A DNA stretch of 64,000 bases from Micractinium sp. NFX-FRZ (GCA_029339195.1 JAPTJF010000015.1:62001-126000), one strand, 5' to 3'. Counted from the stretch's first letter, positions 44,917-57,282 are shown. Notes: generated from the letters alone by a model not told the origin. Numbers and translations are program-made.

Positions 44917-47900
44917 ATGCCTCATGTGAAGGGCAACAAGTTCAAGCCAAAGCCGGCAGACCCGCCGGCGGCTGATCCGGTCGCTTCGGCGGCGCAGGTA
45001 GCAGCGCCCGCTGCTGGGCAGGGCCAGCTGCCAGGCGGCGGCAGCGGGGGCAAGAAGAAGGGGAAGAAGCAGCGGAGGCAGCAGCAGGACGCGGCGGCGG
45101 CGGCAGCGGGAGATGTAGCAGTAGAGGCGGCGGCTCCGGGGGCTGCTGCCAGCGGAGCGGCTGCCACAGCCAAGGCGGACGGCCCGCCGCCTTCCAAGAA
45201 GCAGCGGCGCAGCCAGCAGGCAGCGCTGGCGCTGCCGGCAATACCCACGGTTGTGGCGCCACGGCCCAAGGCGGGAGCGGCGCCGGCGGTGGCAGCTGCA
45301 GCAGCCACCAGCAATTGGTCTGCCCTCAAGGCAGTATTGGACACAGCCAAGCAGCAGCAGGCGGCAAACCCGCCGCACTGGCAGCGGCAGCGGCAGCGCA
45401 AGGCGGCGGAGGGCAAGGCGGCGGGTGCGGGCGGCGGCGGGGTGCAGCCTGCCGTGCCTGCCAACCGTCCGGACAGCATTGGGCGGGACACTGCTCCCAC
45501 CAAGGCAAGGGGGGAAGCAGGGGCGCAGGCAGGGAAGCTGTGGGACATGGCATGCAGAGCAGCAGGACAGGCTGTGTCGGTTCCCGCCTGGCGGAGCAGC
45601 GAGCGGTTGTGCAGAGATTGCGCTGTTGATGGTGGGCCAGGGGCACACGGCACCCCCCTCACCTTGCCCAGCCAGCCGCCTATGCATGTCAAGCTTTCAA
45701 CTCTCCCTGATGTGCAGGTGGTGGCGGTGGATTGTGAGATGGTGGGGGTGGGCCCCAACGGGCAGCGCTCAGTTCTGGCCAGGTACGCCCGGCAGGCGGC
45801 CGCCGCTGCACGCGCCCGCCCGGCTCCGGCCCACAGGCCCCACTTTGCAGCGTGCTTGTTGGTCTCTAATGCTGCCTGTCGACACCGCATCGCCACTTGT
45901 GCTCGCTGTGCCGCCCGTTTGCGGGCCCGCTCGTTGGCACAGCTGTGGGCACCTGCACGCTCTGTCCGTCCATGTCCTTATGCCTGGTCTCTCATCTCCT
46001 TCTCTGCGTGCCGGGTGCGCGTGGTGAACAGCGCGGGCAACGTGCACCCTCCCCTCCTCCTCTGCTCAACTGTGTGTCTATGTCTGTGCGCATGCAGGCT
46101 GTGCGTGGTGAACAGCTCGGCCAACGTATGCGCTCCCTGCCCACTGTCTTCGACTGTGTAATCATGTCTCTGTGCGCACGTGCAGGGTGTGCGTGGTGAA
46201 CAGCGCGGGCAACGTGCTGCTGGACCGCTTTGTGCGGCCGCAGCACAAGGTGACCGACTTCCGCACCAAGTTCAGCGGTGAGTCTGCTGCTGCAGGGGTC
46301 CAGGGAGGGCGGCCGGATGAGCAGGCGGAGTGGGGGGGATTCAGTGAGGGAGGGAGTGGGTGCAAGAGGGGGCAGGGGGGAAGGTGCAGGCCGGCAGCAA
46401 CAGGCATGCCTTGTATAAGGGAGTGGGGCATGGCGTGTGTGCCCTGGCCGCGCCATCCCCCAAGCGTCACGGGACCTAGCCTGCCTGTGTGTGCGTGCGC
46501 CTGCCCGCGCCCACCCAACCTGCGGAACGCGCCCACCTCTGAGGGTGTTCCGCGACAGGTGTCTGTCCAAACACTGATGCCACACCTTGCTCTGCGCCTG
46601 CCTGCAGGCGTGCGCCCGTCCAACCTGCGCGACGCACCCGCCTTTGAGGAGGTGCAGCGCCAGGTGGCGGACCTGTTCAAGGGGCGCATCGTGGTGGGGC
46701 ACGCCATTGAGAACGACCTGGAGGTGGGTGGGGTTGTGAAGCGGTTGATTTCGATGAGGCCTGGGGTGGGTCGAGACTGGTCGACTGGCATGGTTCGGGC
46801 GCCGAGCGCGAGTCTGCGCCCAAGCGTAGCATCAGAGTTTCTGTGCACGCTGCCGGGTGACGTGGCCCAGTTCGGCCCCTGCTTATCCGCGCTGGTCCCT
46901 GCCTGGCGCGAGCTTCTCCCCCTGCCCATACGTGTTCATCCCATGGGGCCTTACGCACCTGTTCCGCCGCTTGCTGCTGCTGCTGCTGCTGCTGCGTGGC
47001 GTGCAGGTGCTGCTGCTGACTCATCATCGCAAGGACGTGAGGGATACGTCCAAGTACCCGCCGCTCATGAAGGCGCAGGTGGGCAGCCAGGCAGGGCTGC
47101 TGCTGATCTGGCAGATGCGCGGTGCAGTGCCTGGTCTGTCCAATGTGCATTTATGCGCAGCAGGGAGGTGCGCAATGTTGGCCGCTCTGCAGCCCTTTGT
47201 TGATGCAGGCAATTGCAAGCGTTCATATGTCATTATGCTCCCATGTGCTGCCGCTGCTGCAGGCGCGCACCGGGAAGCTCAAGCCGCGCGCGCTGCGCCA
47301 CCTGGCAGCGGAGCAGCTGGGCCTGACCATCCAGGTCAGCAGCACTCACTGGGGTGCCTCCCTGCCTCCCTGCCTGGGAGGGTAGCACCAAAGCTGCTGC
47401 CCCTGCTTCCTTGCTCTCTGCCCGTTGACATGAGCAGGGAAGTGGCTGGGAGTGTGCTGCTGCCCTGTTTGTGGAGCATGCGGCATTCGTGTTGGCATGC
47501 AACGCACACCGCACGCTGTCGCCCGCTTGTCACGCTCGTGCCACCCTGCTGCTGCCTGCTGCGCCGCAGGAGGGCGAGCACAACCCGGTGGACGATGCCC
47601 GTGCGGCGCTCTACCTCTACCTGAAACACCGGAAGGTGGGCGGGCGGGGCGGGGCGCCTGGGGGGCCGCTGCTGTGTGCCTGCACCCAAGCTTGCCACAC
47701 CTGCCCCCCTTGTCAGCACTCTGCCCCGCTCATGTCCTGCCTGCTCGTTGGCTGTTGTGACCACACGCCTGCCTGCCTGCCTGCCTGCTGCTCGTCTCAC
47801 ACGCCCCACCTCTGTGCACACCCTCCCTCCTTGCCGTGCCCCAGGAGTGGGAGCGCTGGCATGCGGCAGGCGGCAAGCAGCAGGACCACCCGGCGGTCGC

Positions 47901-48021
47901 CAAGATGGTTGCGCAGGCAACTGCTGGCGGCTTCCTGGTGGCTGGGAGCAGCAAGAAGAAGGCGGGCATGCAGCTGTCCTTCGAAGAGCTGGCCAAGAAC
48001 GATTACATGGCCGACTTGTAG
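44917..48021 (+). CDS. REXO4: RNA exonuclease 4 (REXO4), DEDDh family
   Basis: REX4-type 3'-5' exonuclease of nucleolar/rRNA processing. Eight exons give 415 residues: 44917-45504, 45718-45782, 46186-46277, 46608-46723, 47007-47078, 47263-47334, 47570-47635, 47845-48021. The start is ATG 44917 (MPHVKGNKFKPKP). A basic, Ala-rich N-tail contains Lys clusters (GKKKGKKQRR, PPSKKQRR) fitting nuclear/nucleolar targeting. Catalytic motifs: Exo I VVAVDCEMVGVGPNG, then VNSAGNVLLDRFVRPQHKVT, DFRTKFSGVRPSNLRDAPAF, Exo II KGRIVVGHAIENDLE, THHRKDVRDTSKYPP, LKPRALRHLAAEQLGLTIQ and Exo III EGEHNPVDDARAALYLYLKH with the His and Asp. All DEDDh residues are present. The first intron appears to begin GCAAGG (45505); the frame is also open through it, so retention would add about 71 residues. 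Confidence 0.93.
46013..46215 (+). repeat. Three tandem copies of an exon start in REXO4
   Basis: The start of the exon at 46186 (GTGTGCGTGGTGAACAGC ... GGCAACGT) is preceded by two partial copies, at about 46014 and 46098, each with its own pyrimidine-rich, CAG-ended or CAG-like leader. The period is 84-88 bp. Only the third copy continues into LLDRFVRPQHKV. The second copy has an intact CATGCAG acceptor. Confidence 0.85.
46500..46560 (+). repeat. Decayed copy of the next REXO4 exon start
   Basis: CGCCCACCCAACCTGCGG ... GCGCCCACC-TCTGAGG, about 105 bp upstream of the real exon's CGCCCGTCCAACCTGCGC ... GCACCCGCCTTTGAGG (46608 on). It would read RPPNLRNAPTSEGVPRQV against the real RPSNLRDAPAFEEVQRQV. 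Confidence 0.8.
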
Positions 48022-48337
48022 GATTTTTAAGCGCCAGGTGGCAGGTGGCAGGTCAGCATGAGGCCAGCACAGTGAGCAGCTGCCTGCCATGTGGTATATT
48101 CAGTTCCCCCCTCATACACGTGTTCGAACCTGGTGCGCTTTTTTTAAACTTCGCCCCAAGACAAGGACACATTCAAGACAGCACAGCTGGCGGTGTCAAT
48201 GTTGCGAGGCAGAAAGAGCAGGGCAGCAGGAGAGGAATGCAGGGGCGGGTCAGTGTTTCAAACAATGGCAGCGTGTGCATGCTGCTGACAGCTGTCGCTC
48301 CTGTGTGCTGGAGAGGACACCTGTGAGCTGTGCAAGC

Positions 48338-51300
48338 TTACGGCTGCCTGGCAGGTGCCGTGCCAGTGCTTGCGCCAGCAGCTAGGGCGGCCGCCCGGCG
48401 GATGCTGCTGAACCGCAGCGGCGCCTGCTCCGTGGCAGGTGCCTGCTGCTGCTGCCAGCCCGAGGGCATGGGGGAGTCGGCGCTGTCTCGGGTGAACAGG
48501 GCCGGGTTGGTAGTTGAGCTGAAGCTGTCGGCGCTGAGGAGGAAGTGCTCCGCCCGGCGCTGCAGGCTGGCGCTGCTGCCGGGGCCGCCGGTGTCGTCTT
48601 CTGCCGGCTCGTAGCGCGGCGGAGCGGGCGCCTGGGGGGCGGGCGGGTGGCGGACGTGGAAGGGGACGGCGCCCACGGGTGGGCGGTCTGGCGAGTGCCT
48701 GCAGGGGGAACAAGAAGAGGCACCATGGGGAATCAAAGGCCAGCAAGGTCAACGTTGGAGCACAGCAGCAAGCAAGGGAAGGTGCCAGATGGGGCAGAAG
48801 AGGTGACTGTGCACCAGGGTTGGCCGGGCCAAGGCAGGGCAGGGGAGACCAACAGGCACACTGCCGGGCAGGGAGGGCTCACCTCAGGCGGCTAGCTTGC
48901 AGGCTGTAGGGCCCGCTGTCGTCGGCGCTGCTCAGGCTGGGGCTGCTGGCGGCAGGCCCCTCACGCGGGGTGGCCGCTGCCGTCTCCAGCAGCGCCTGCG
49001 GGCTGGTGAGCATGTCGCGGGGCGCAAAGCCACCGCTGCCGGCGCGCACCAGCGGGTGCTGCTGCTGTGCTGCGGGCGTGGGCGCAGCTGCGGGCGTGGC
49101 CCAGGGCTGGCCGCCAGCTGGCGCCCCCTGCTGCTGCTGGTGCTGGTGTAGCTCAGCACCCAGCTGGGAGGGCTGGGTTGCCTGGGCGCGGCTCCACAGG
49201 TAGTGCTGCTGAGCGGGCAAGGAGTGCGCGTCGCCGCCCCACAGCTGCGCGCTGCGCACGCTGCTGCCCGCCAGGCTGCCTCCCCCAGGGAAAGGGTGCT
49301 GCTGCCGCTGCTGCGCCGACCCCCGGCCTTGCCTGATGGGGGCGTAGGGCCCTGCCTGCCTTACAGCAGGGGAGTGCATCGAGTCGAGGCTGAAAGCTGG
49401 GGAGTGGGGCTCTGGTGGGCGGGTGGGCAGCGCCTGCCGATGTGGCGTTGATGAGGCCACCGAGGCGGCATCCCACATCTCATCCTCCTGCAGGGTCGCC
49501 ATCAGGGAACGCTGCGGGCAGGGGGGAGGAGGGGTGTTTGAGGCAGGAAAGGCGGTGTCGGCTGGCGGGAATGCATCAAGACATGCTGGCTCGAGTGCCG
49601 TGTGCACCAGGCACGCTGATGTGGAGGGCACGACATGAGCGCAAGGCTGGCATGGCAGAGCAGAGCGCCCCAGGCAGTGGTCACTCTAGTAGGGAGGTTG
49701 CGCAAGCTGGCGTGTCAACAGCAGCACCCTCCTCACCTCTGCCTGCGCGCGCTGCCCGGCATTCAGCTGGCCAAACTCTGCCGTGCTGCGCACCGCTGGG
49801 CTGGCGGCTGCAGGCGGCGCCACGCCCCCGCCGCCGCTGCCTGGCCTGCCCACAAACCCGCCCCGGGCGGAGGGGACAGAGGCTGCCATCTGCTGTGCAG
49901 AGTAGTAGCTGCCACCAGCGCTGTGCACCGCGCGCTGACCGGCACCCATGCCCAGCGGGCTCCCCGCGGCGAGGCCAGAGGCGGCCCGGGGCAGGGAAGC
50001 TGGCTGCTGGGGGTGCCGCGGGAGGGAGCCATAGGGGTGGTCCAGCTGCTGGGCATACAGGAAGCTGCTTCCGGGCGCCAGCTGGGCGTGCAGGTAGCTG
50101 CTGCTGGGGGCGGCGGCAGCGGTGGCTGCCAGCTCAGCGTCCTGGGCTGCCTCGGGGCCGTACCAGGTGCTCACCATGGAATCCAGCTGGGCAGAGGGGG
50201 GCACAAGGGGGAGGGGCGGAGGGGCAGTGTGAATGTGAATAGAGGGCCAGGTTGTAGCAGCTAGGCGGGAGGTGCAGAGGGGCTGCGGGAGTCCAGCTGG
50301 GGCACTGAAAGGGAGGGGACGGGGTTGCGGGAGATGGCAGGCAGAGGGCAACGAGAGGGTTGGGGTCAGGTTGCCAGGGAGCAGGGGTTGGGGCAGGAGG
50401 AGGGCAAAGTGAGGGAAAGAGAGGGGCAGACAGCAGCGCATGAAGGCAAAGGCTCTGGCCCTGCCCTGTGGCCGCCACCGCCCTGCCACCGCTGTGACGC
50501 CTCCCAGGCAAGTTGCAACACCACAAACCAGGATCATACCACTGCCGCCTAAACCGTGACCAGTCCGTTGGCAATGCAACACCCACACCACCACTGATTC
50601 TGTTGGCTGGCCCACCTGGCTGGGGCCTCTGTCCATGGTGAACTGCGTCCACTCCCCTTCAAAGGAGGACAGCAGGTCGCGGTCCCCCCCTGCGTAGCCC
50701 CTGCCATACTGCTGCACCTGCTGATGCTGCTGCCAGGCTGGCAGTGCAGCAGCCCCGCCGAGGCGCGAGGGCGGCAGCGGAGGCCTGCCGCTGGGGAAAG
50801 AGGCGTGCGCCATGCCGGCGGCTGGGGGCAGGGAGGGCGGTGCGTGGGCGGTGGGGAAGGAGTCCAGCACGTAGTCGAGTGCTTGGTGCTCGTTCACTCC
50901 CTGCAGGGCAGGGTGGCAGGCAAGTGTCCAGAATGTGAATAGACAGGTGGTGACTAGGGCGTCATGTAGTGCCTGGCTGCACTGCTGCCGGCGAGGCATG
51001 GCAAAGCAGGGCAGCAGGCAGGTGGTCAGAGGACGTGTTTCAGACAGCTGGAGAACTCTTGTTTCAAACTGTATCACCGCAAGCGCTGTGGGCACTTGGC
51101 AACAGGCAGCTGGCAGAGCCAGCGCGCCCCGCCCCCCACCTTGGGCGAGCCATCCGCCCAGTACTGGTACGCCTGCTGGTATGCCTGGTGCTGGTAGGCC
51201 AGCAGCTGCGCCTGCCGCTGGCGCTGCTCCACCTCCGACGCTGAGCCGGGCTTGAACAGGCTGTCCTGGCCATGGCCTGCTGCTGCGCCCGCCACCGCGC

Positions 51301-54300
51301 CTGCCGCTGCGCCCGCTGCCCAGGCGGTGTCGCCGTCGCGGCCATTGACAGGTTGGGAGGCGCCGGGCCGGGCACGCCTCCGCCTGCCGGCCATCTTGTA
51401 CCACGTCAGGCCAGCCACTGGTCACAGGGGGACAGGGGGAGGGCACAGGTATTTGTGCATGTGGTGTTAAGTAGAGGCAGAGTGGGACGTGCCAGCAAGC
51501 ACAGCGTAGGTGGCACGCAGGTTCTTGCCGGACGGTAGAACAAGGAGTACCCACCTAGGGCAATCAGCGCCACGCCGCCACCCACGCCAGCAGCGATGTA
51601 GGCCGCTGTGGGGCCCCCGCCGCCGCCGCCCCCGCCATCGCTGGCAGCTGCAGCTGCTTCTGGCGGTGTAGCAACTGCCACCACGGGCTGCTGCGTAGGG
51701 GGCTGCTCTGCTAGCTGGGAGTTGCTGGCTGGATCGGAAGGCGCCGCCGCTGCTATAATGCCGACTGCCTCTGCCTCTGGCGCAGGCGGCTGCACAGGCT
51801 CTGCCTCTGGCTCTGCAGCAGGCTCCGGCACATGTGCTGGCTCTGCCTCTGGCTCTGCAGCAGGCTCCGCTGCAGGCTCCGGCACATGTGCAGGCTCCGC
51901 TGCAGGCTCCGGCACATGTGCTGGCTCCGCTGCAGGCTCCGGCACATGTGCTGGCTCTGCCTCTGGCGCTGGCTGTGCGACTGCCTGGAATCCAGGGACG
52001 GGCTGGCTCTTCCACACACCCTCCTCTGCTGCTGGCGCGGGGGAGGGCGGGGGGCTGCGCCCATCCTCCGCCACCGCCTCCCTCACTGCTGCCGCCAGCG
52101 TCGGCGCGAGCGCCTGTGCTGCCACTTGCCGGATGGTGGGCTCTGCAGCTGGCTCAGCTGCTGGCACGCCAGCCGTCCCCTCTTCCCCACTGGGGCTGGG
52201 GTGCGGCTCAACCCCAGGCTGAGCTGGGCCCACAGCCTGCTGCACCCTCTGGACAATGGTAGGGGCCAGGGCAGCCGCCACTGCCGCTTCCAGCAGGGAG
52301 CCTGCCGCTCTTGGTTCCTCTTCTGCAACAGGCGGGGCTGCCTGCTCAGGCTCAGTGGCTGGCGCAGCGGCCTGAGCCGGCACAGCTGCGTGCGCTGCCT
52401 CTGCTGCCGGAGGGGTTGGTGGGGGGGCAGCCTGCTGCTGGCCGGGAGGCGCGCCAAGGCCGGGGAAACCCTGCTGCCGGGGGGGCACTTGGATGGCGGT
52501 CTGGAAGGCCCCGGTGGCGCCAGCTGTTGGGATGATGGCTCTGCACGCAGCAGAAGCGGGTGATTTGGGGTTAAGCCAGGGACAGAAGAAGAGGGATGGA
52601 GAAGATTCACCCAATATATGATGTGAGATGCAGGGGCAGCAGGCAGCAGAACAGCGCCAATTTGACTGCACCAAAGAGCAAGACGACACACGCCAGCGCA
52701 TGCCGTGCCTTACGTTGCAAGCAGGGGGCGCCCGCTGAGCGCTGGGTAGATGATGAGGTCCAGAGGAGCGGGCGGCACGCCGCTGCATTAGGACCAGGGG
52801 CGGCAGAGGGCGGGCCGGGCAGGCACAGGGTCAGGTGCGACAGAGGGAGGGCAGCGGTGGGCAGGCGCAGGGGCGGGGGCGGCAGAGGGAGGGCAACGGT
52901 GGGCAGGCGCAGGGTCGAGGGCAGCAGAGGGAGGGCAACGGTGGGCAGGCACAGGGTCGAGGGCAGCAGAGGGAGGGCAGCGGTGGGCAGGCGCAGGCAA
53001 GGGCGTGGCAGGCGAGGCATGGCAGGGCAGCGGGGAGGCATGAGCTGACAGAACCACTGTGTAAACGCCTACGCTTGGCAGTGAAATGAGGGGAGTTGCG
53101 AGCCTGGCTGGCCTTGAGCACAGCTCTGCCGCAGACAGAAGCACAGCACACCAACCCACGCCTGCACATGTGCACCCACCTGAGCTCCCACACCGCGCTG
53201 CCTTCCAGGTTGCGCATCTGCTTCCACCCCTGGACAAGGCCCGCCTGCAGCAGTTTGCACGCAACCCAGATCAAGCCAGAGCACAGCTGGCAGGCTGGCA
53301 GACAGGCAGGCAGGCGGGCAGGTACAGGGTGCAGCAAGCAGGTGGGTGACAGCAAGCGGGCAGGCAGGCAGGCACATGGCTTGCCTGTGCAGTATCGCCT
53401 GCCACACTCTTGCGTGCCCAGACGCTGCTGATCCCGCCGCTGCCCCCGACCTGCACAGGCACCAGGCCAGTGGTCAAGCAAGGTCAGCATGGCTGAGCGC
53501 TTCATCTGGCAATTGCGTATCTTCAAGCCTATTGCAAAGCCGGCCCCACGAAGCACTGCGTAGCCCGGCAAGCCTTTGATGGGACCGCAGCGCCCATCAA
53601 AGCACGCAGCCCCTGAAAGCGTGCAAGCCACCCAAACACACAGCACAGCACAGCACAGCACAGCGCAGCACAGCGCCGTACCTTCTCCAGGTGCAGCCTC
53701 AGCCACCCCTCGCCCTGCAGTGTGTACTCATCCACCACCACCACAATGTTGGACGGCGGCTGGCAGGCAACCTGAGGTAATCAAGGAAAGCATGCAAGGG
53801 AGGTGTGTCACAGAGGAGACTGCAAGGACGGTACAGTGACAGAGTGCCTCGACGGCGAAAGAAGCAAGCTGTGTTGACATCAGGAGTGGGCGGGGGCGGG
53901 TGTGCTGGGGAGCATGCAGTGGGGCTGTGCAGCCAAGAAAGAGGCACTCTCCAGGCAGCAACCTGTGCTGCACGCAGCTCTGATGGCGCTGATGGCTTAC
54001 CTGGCGGTAGCGGATGGGCACGGTGGGCACGGCGAGCGGTGCCAGGTGGCTAGCAGCCATGGAGTGGAGCGCCAGCTCATCCCCTGCAGGCACCGGCGGA
54101 GTAGAGCATATTCAAGGGGAAGCGAGCATCTGGGGCAGCTGATCAGAGGCTGTTTGTCTGCGTCTCATGACGAACCCCTGCCGGAGAGCGCGGGCACGCT
54201 CCGGCTGAGAGCAGGCAGGCGGAAGATGGGCGGGCACCTTGGGTGGCCTCAACTTACCTGCGCAGCCTGGGCAGCTGTCCACCACTGTCACTACCACGCT

Positions 54301-55112
54301 GGTGCGGTTGCCCTCGGGGCCAGCAATGCAGCCAGCCTGCAGCAGCAAAGCACAGCCAAAGCAGGGTGGGGAGTGTGCCTCCGCTGTAAGCTACTTGGAG
54401 CGGCGACGCGCTTGGTGCCGGCCCATGCATGCTCACCAGGCCACCACGCTGTTGCACAGTTTGCTGGCAGCAGGGCACGCTGGCGCCACCTGAACTTGCC
54501 CTCGTACCTGCTGCATTGCCGCGGCGTCCATGCCACCTTGCCCACACTGAACCTCCAGGCAGGCGCCGCAGCCCGCCATGGTGAGGCTCCGACGCAGGGG
54601 GCTGTCGGGTGCCAGTGCAGCCGCCGTGCCCGCCAGGGGCCACTCGGTTGGGCCGCTGCGCGCGGTGTCATACCCACATGCGCCCAACTCGAGTTCGCCA
54701 GGCTGGGAGCCCTTTGGGAGGCAGCAAAAGGTGGGGGAGGGCACAGAACGGAGCGTGGGAAGCTATGAGGCAGCTGCGGCAGTGCCCTGTGCAAGCGCTT
54801 CCCGCTCAAGCGGCTGCGGCGGCGGCGCCAGGCGGCCCTGCAGGTGACCTCTCCATGGCCTGCCACGCCTCACTTTGTCCTCACACAATTCAGTGGGCCC
54901 TGGGCGCGGCCCCGTGTTCCAACGTTTCACACAGAGGAGGCGCTCACCTGGCCGAGGCTCGCATAGCTCGCCGCAGTGCCCTGCAGCCAATCGCCAAGTG
55001 GCTGGGGGGCAGGAGGGGCTGCTGCTGCAGGCCCAGGCGGCTCCTGCCCAACAGCGGCTGCCAGCGCGAGAGCCAAGAGTGCTGCCCTCAACGGCGCCCT
55101 GCTGCTTCTCAT
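48338..55112 (-). CDS. Membrane-anchored expansin-like protein with long cytoplasmic tail
   Basis: About 14 exons. ATG 55112 gives a signal peptide (MRSSRAPLRAALLALALAAA). An expansin-like double-psi barrel follows: GTAASYASLGQ (exon 54948-55112), LGACGYDTARSGPTEWPLAG and MAGCGACLEVQCGQGG (54508-54702), VVVTVVDSCPGCAG (54258-54336), and SHLAPLAVPTVPIRYRQVAC. The usual Asp of the HFDL/LDLS box seems replaced (ELALHSMA). A CBM63-like second domain has GWLRLHLEK, GAGFAIGLKIRNCQ, GWKQMRNLEGSAVWEL, PLDLIIYPALSGRPLLAT and IIPTAGATGAFQTAIQVP. Exon 51555-52540 adds a Pro/Ala/Glu stalk and the helix YIAAGVGGGVALIAL, continued as VAGLTWYK, then a basic stop-transfer MAGRRRRARPG. The remaining roughly 600 residues are a Ser/Gln/Ala-rich tail without a recognised domain. 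The join between the barrel and second domain (about 53580-53690) is uncertain. Function in wall loosening or sensing is inference. Confidence 0.78.
51785..51975 (-). repeat. Coding tandem repeat in the expansin-like stalk
   Basis: Thirty-base units encode AEPAHVPEPA-type decapeptides, four clear copies plus shorter AEPEAEP variants. This builds a rigid acidic Pro-rich stalk between the wall domain and the membrane helix. Confidence 0.85.
52800..53010. repeat. Minisatellite in an intron of the expansin-like gene
   Basis: About five units of roughly 40 bp built on GGCAGAGGGAGGGCARCGG followed by TGGGCAGGCRCAGG. It lies in the intron between the GWKQMRN exon and the PLDLIIYPAL exon (52714-52782). 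Confidence 0.85.
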
Positions 55113-55998
55113 TATGGAGACTTCAGGCAGCTGCTGACCGAATCAAAGGCGCAGATCCAAGCGGAAGCAGTGTAGGCAGCACCACTACCAGTGCTGGCGG
55201 TAAGGTGGAAAGTTTGGGTGGCGGCGGCCGCGGCGGCGACCCCCGCATGGGGAGCCCTCACTCCCAACCTCAGCTCCCCGGCACAGCTCCCCCGGACTCT
55301 GAGATGATGAGCTAATTATATTTCCAAGGCTCCGGCATTGCTTCATGAAAAGCAGTTACAAGTGCGCCTGTTCATTCAAACTTGGGGAACATTGGTGCGT
55401 CTGCCCAGCCCCTCTGCCACCTGCCTCCAGGGGCACGTGCTGCAGCAACGCGGCGGCAGCAGCGATAGCGATGATAGCGAAGAGGTACAGAGCAGCATGA
55501 GGGAGCAAGTGCAACACGCAGGCATTAAGCGCTGAGCTCGCTGCTCCCCACATTGGGCCAAATCATGTATTCTCCTGCCGCATACATACTCGGCAGCGTC
55601 ACACCTGGGTGGGTGCCGGAACGGGGAGGGGGAGCTCAGGGGGGCAGCGACGGCCAGCTAGAGAAGGGCCGAGCCAGGCCTGCGCTGTGTCCAGAGGGGC
55701 AGGTCCACACAGGCCTGGCGCATGCCGTCCTGACCAATTTGTTGCATTTACACAGCATGGCAGCAAGAGAGCAGGGCAGCAGGAGGGCAGCAAGCAGGGC
55801 AGCAGGAGAAGTGCAAGCAAGGGAGTGCAGGCTGAGGAGGGCAAGGGTTCGTGCTGGGGATATCAGGCAGAGCAGGATGAGAGTAACAAAAGAAACAACT
55901 GGCGCCAGGACTGGCGAGCACCCAGCAATCTACACGCACAGCTGGACAGCTGTGCAGTAAGGAACGGCATGTGTGTCAGGGCTTCAAGCCAGTGCATT
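55113..55998. other. Intergenic region upstream of the expansin-like gene
   Basis: About 0.9 kb with the expansin-like promoter side and the 3' flank of the next gene. A TGTAA signal for that gene lies at 55748-55752. Nothing else was recognised. Confidence 0.4.
55748..55752 (-). terminator. Candidate TGTAA signal of the coiled-coil repeat gene
   Basis: TTACA on the plus strand, about 250 bp past the stop at 55999 in the gene's sense. Confidence 0.45.
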
Positions 55999-57282
55999 CT
56001 ACATGCTGCCGCTGGTGCCTTGGCTGCTGGCGGTGCCGGTGCTCAGCAGAGAAGCATCGTGCTGGGCGCCCACTGCCGGCGTGTCTACGGCCACTGCAGG
56101 TGCAGCACAGGAGGGAGGGAGGGGTGGCAGGGTTGGTGGGGGCAGCAAGCAACCTGCTGCGGAGCACGGCTGGGGCATAACGCAATCCCACCCGCCACGC
56201 CAAGCCCACTCACTCTGAATGAGTTGCTTGGCCGGCTGGCCTGCAGCGTTCTGCGCGCCACACGCCAGCCCCTGCTCATGGCTCTCCGCCCCTGGTGCGC
56301 CTGCCTCTGCTGGCTGCTCGCCTGCCTGGGCAGCACCCAGCGCACCCAGCTGCTCCGCCGCCTGGTCGCCTGGCTCGCCTGCCTGGGCGGCACCCAACGC
56401 ACCCAGCTCCTCTGCCTGGTGGTCGCCTGCAACTGCTGCCTGGGTGGCAGCCACTGCGAACAGCCCCTCTGCCCTGTCGCCCGCATCCACATGCACCTGC
56501 TGCGTCCCCAAGCTCTCTCGCTGTACCTCCTTGCTGTTGCTGCCGCCGTCAGAGCAGTAAGCTGCCTCCCGCTGCGCCGCACGGTCGAACATCCGCATGA
56601 GCCGTGCCATTACAGCATCCGACTGCTTGCATATGGCCGCCTGCTGTTCCTGTGTTGAGTTGGCCTGAAACAGCTGCTTGTGCAGGTTGCGCAGCTGGCG
56701 GAGCAGATCCTTTATCAAGAGCTGGCGACGTAGGCAGCGCAGCGAGGGCCAACTGCAAGCGGGGCAGCAGCGGCATTCCATAGGCGTCAAGCTTTGGCAC
56801 CTGCGCCTGCACCCCCGCTGCGCCAACTGCCGGCGGCACGGGCGTGGTGCTGCGCAGTCTGGCCTGTCCCCGCCACAAGGACGACGCACGCACCTCCGTG
56901 GTTCAGGCGAGGTGTCCACCGTGGCCCAGCCATGGTTCACGGTCCGGTTCTCGTCGACGGCGGGCAGGGAGTCGCTTTTGCCTTTGCTCGTTTGCCTGGG
57001 TACCGCTTGCTCATTCAGCACCTGCTCGTGGGTGACAACCCGGTGTGTGCGAAGCGATGGAATTTAATTAACGACCGCGCACCGTGCTTTGCCCAGCATG
57101 CCCAGCACGCTGCCGCTGTACCTGACATGGGTACACGAGCACCCAATGGTGTTTGACGGCTCTAAAACTTGCTTTGCATTGACCAGTTTGAAATCACGTG
57201 CTTGCGACGTTGTGCATGAAGGTTGGAGAGCTGGACTCACCTCGGTTTGGGCTGCAACACCCCAGTGCGCAACATGGTCCAA
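55999..57282 (-). CDS. Unknown coiled-coil protein with Ala/Gly-rich repeats
   Basis: Not recognised. A first exon from ATG 57282 (MDHVAHWGVAAQTE, donor GTGAGT near 57240) can join in phase to VLNEQAVPRQTSKGKSD (about 57027 down), since the long frame there lacks its own ATG. Mid-protein exon boundaries (about 56720-56900) are uncertain. A clear helical segment, LLIKDLLRQLRNLHKQLFQA then QEQQAAICKQSDAVMARLMR, is followed by imperfect repeats of (A/E)E(Q/E)LGALGAAQAGE at about 56320-56450. After PAKQLIQ an intron (GTGAGTGG ... CTGCAG) leads to a last exon MAVDTPAVGAQHDASLLSTG ending at 55999. It may be a structural or signalling scaffold, but no domain supports a function. Confidence 0.5.

Noticed and set aside
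52831..53706. Cys/Pro-rich minus-strand frame (CACPPLPSLCCPRP repeats) as a secreted repeat protein
   Set aside because: It is the intronic minisatellite read through; the expansin-like exons splice around it.
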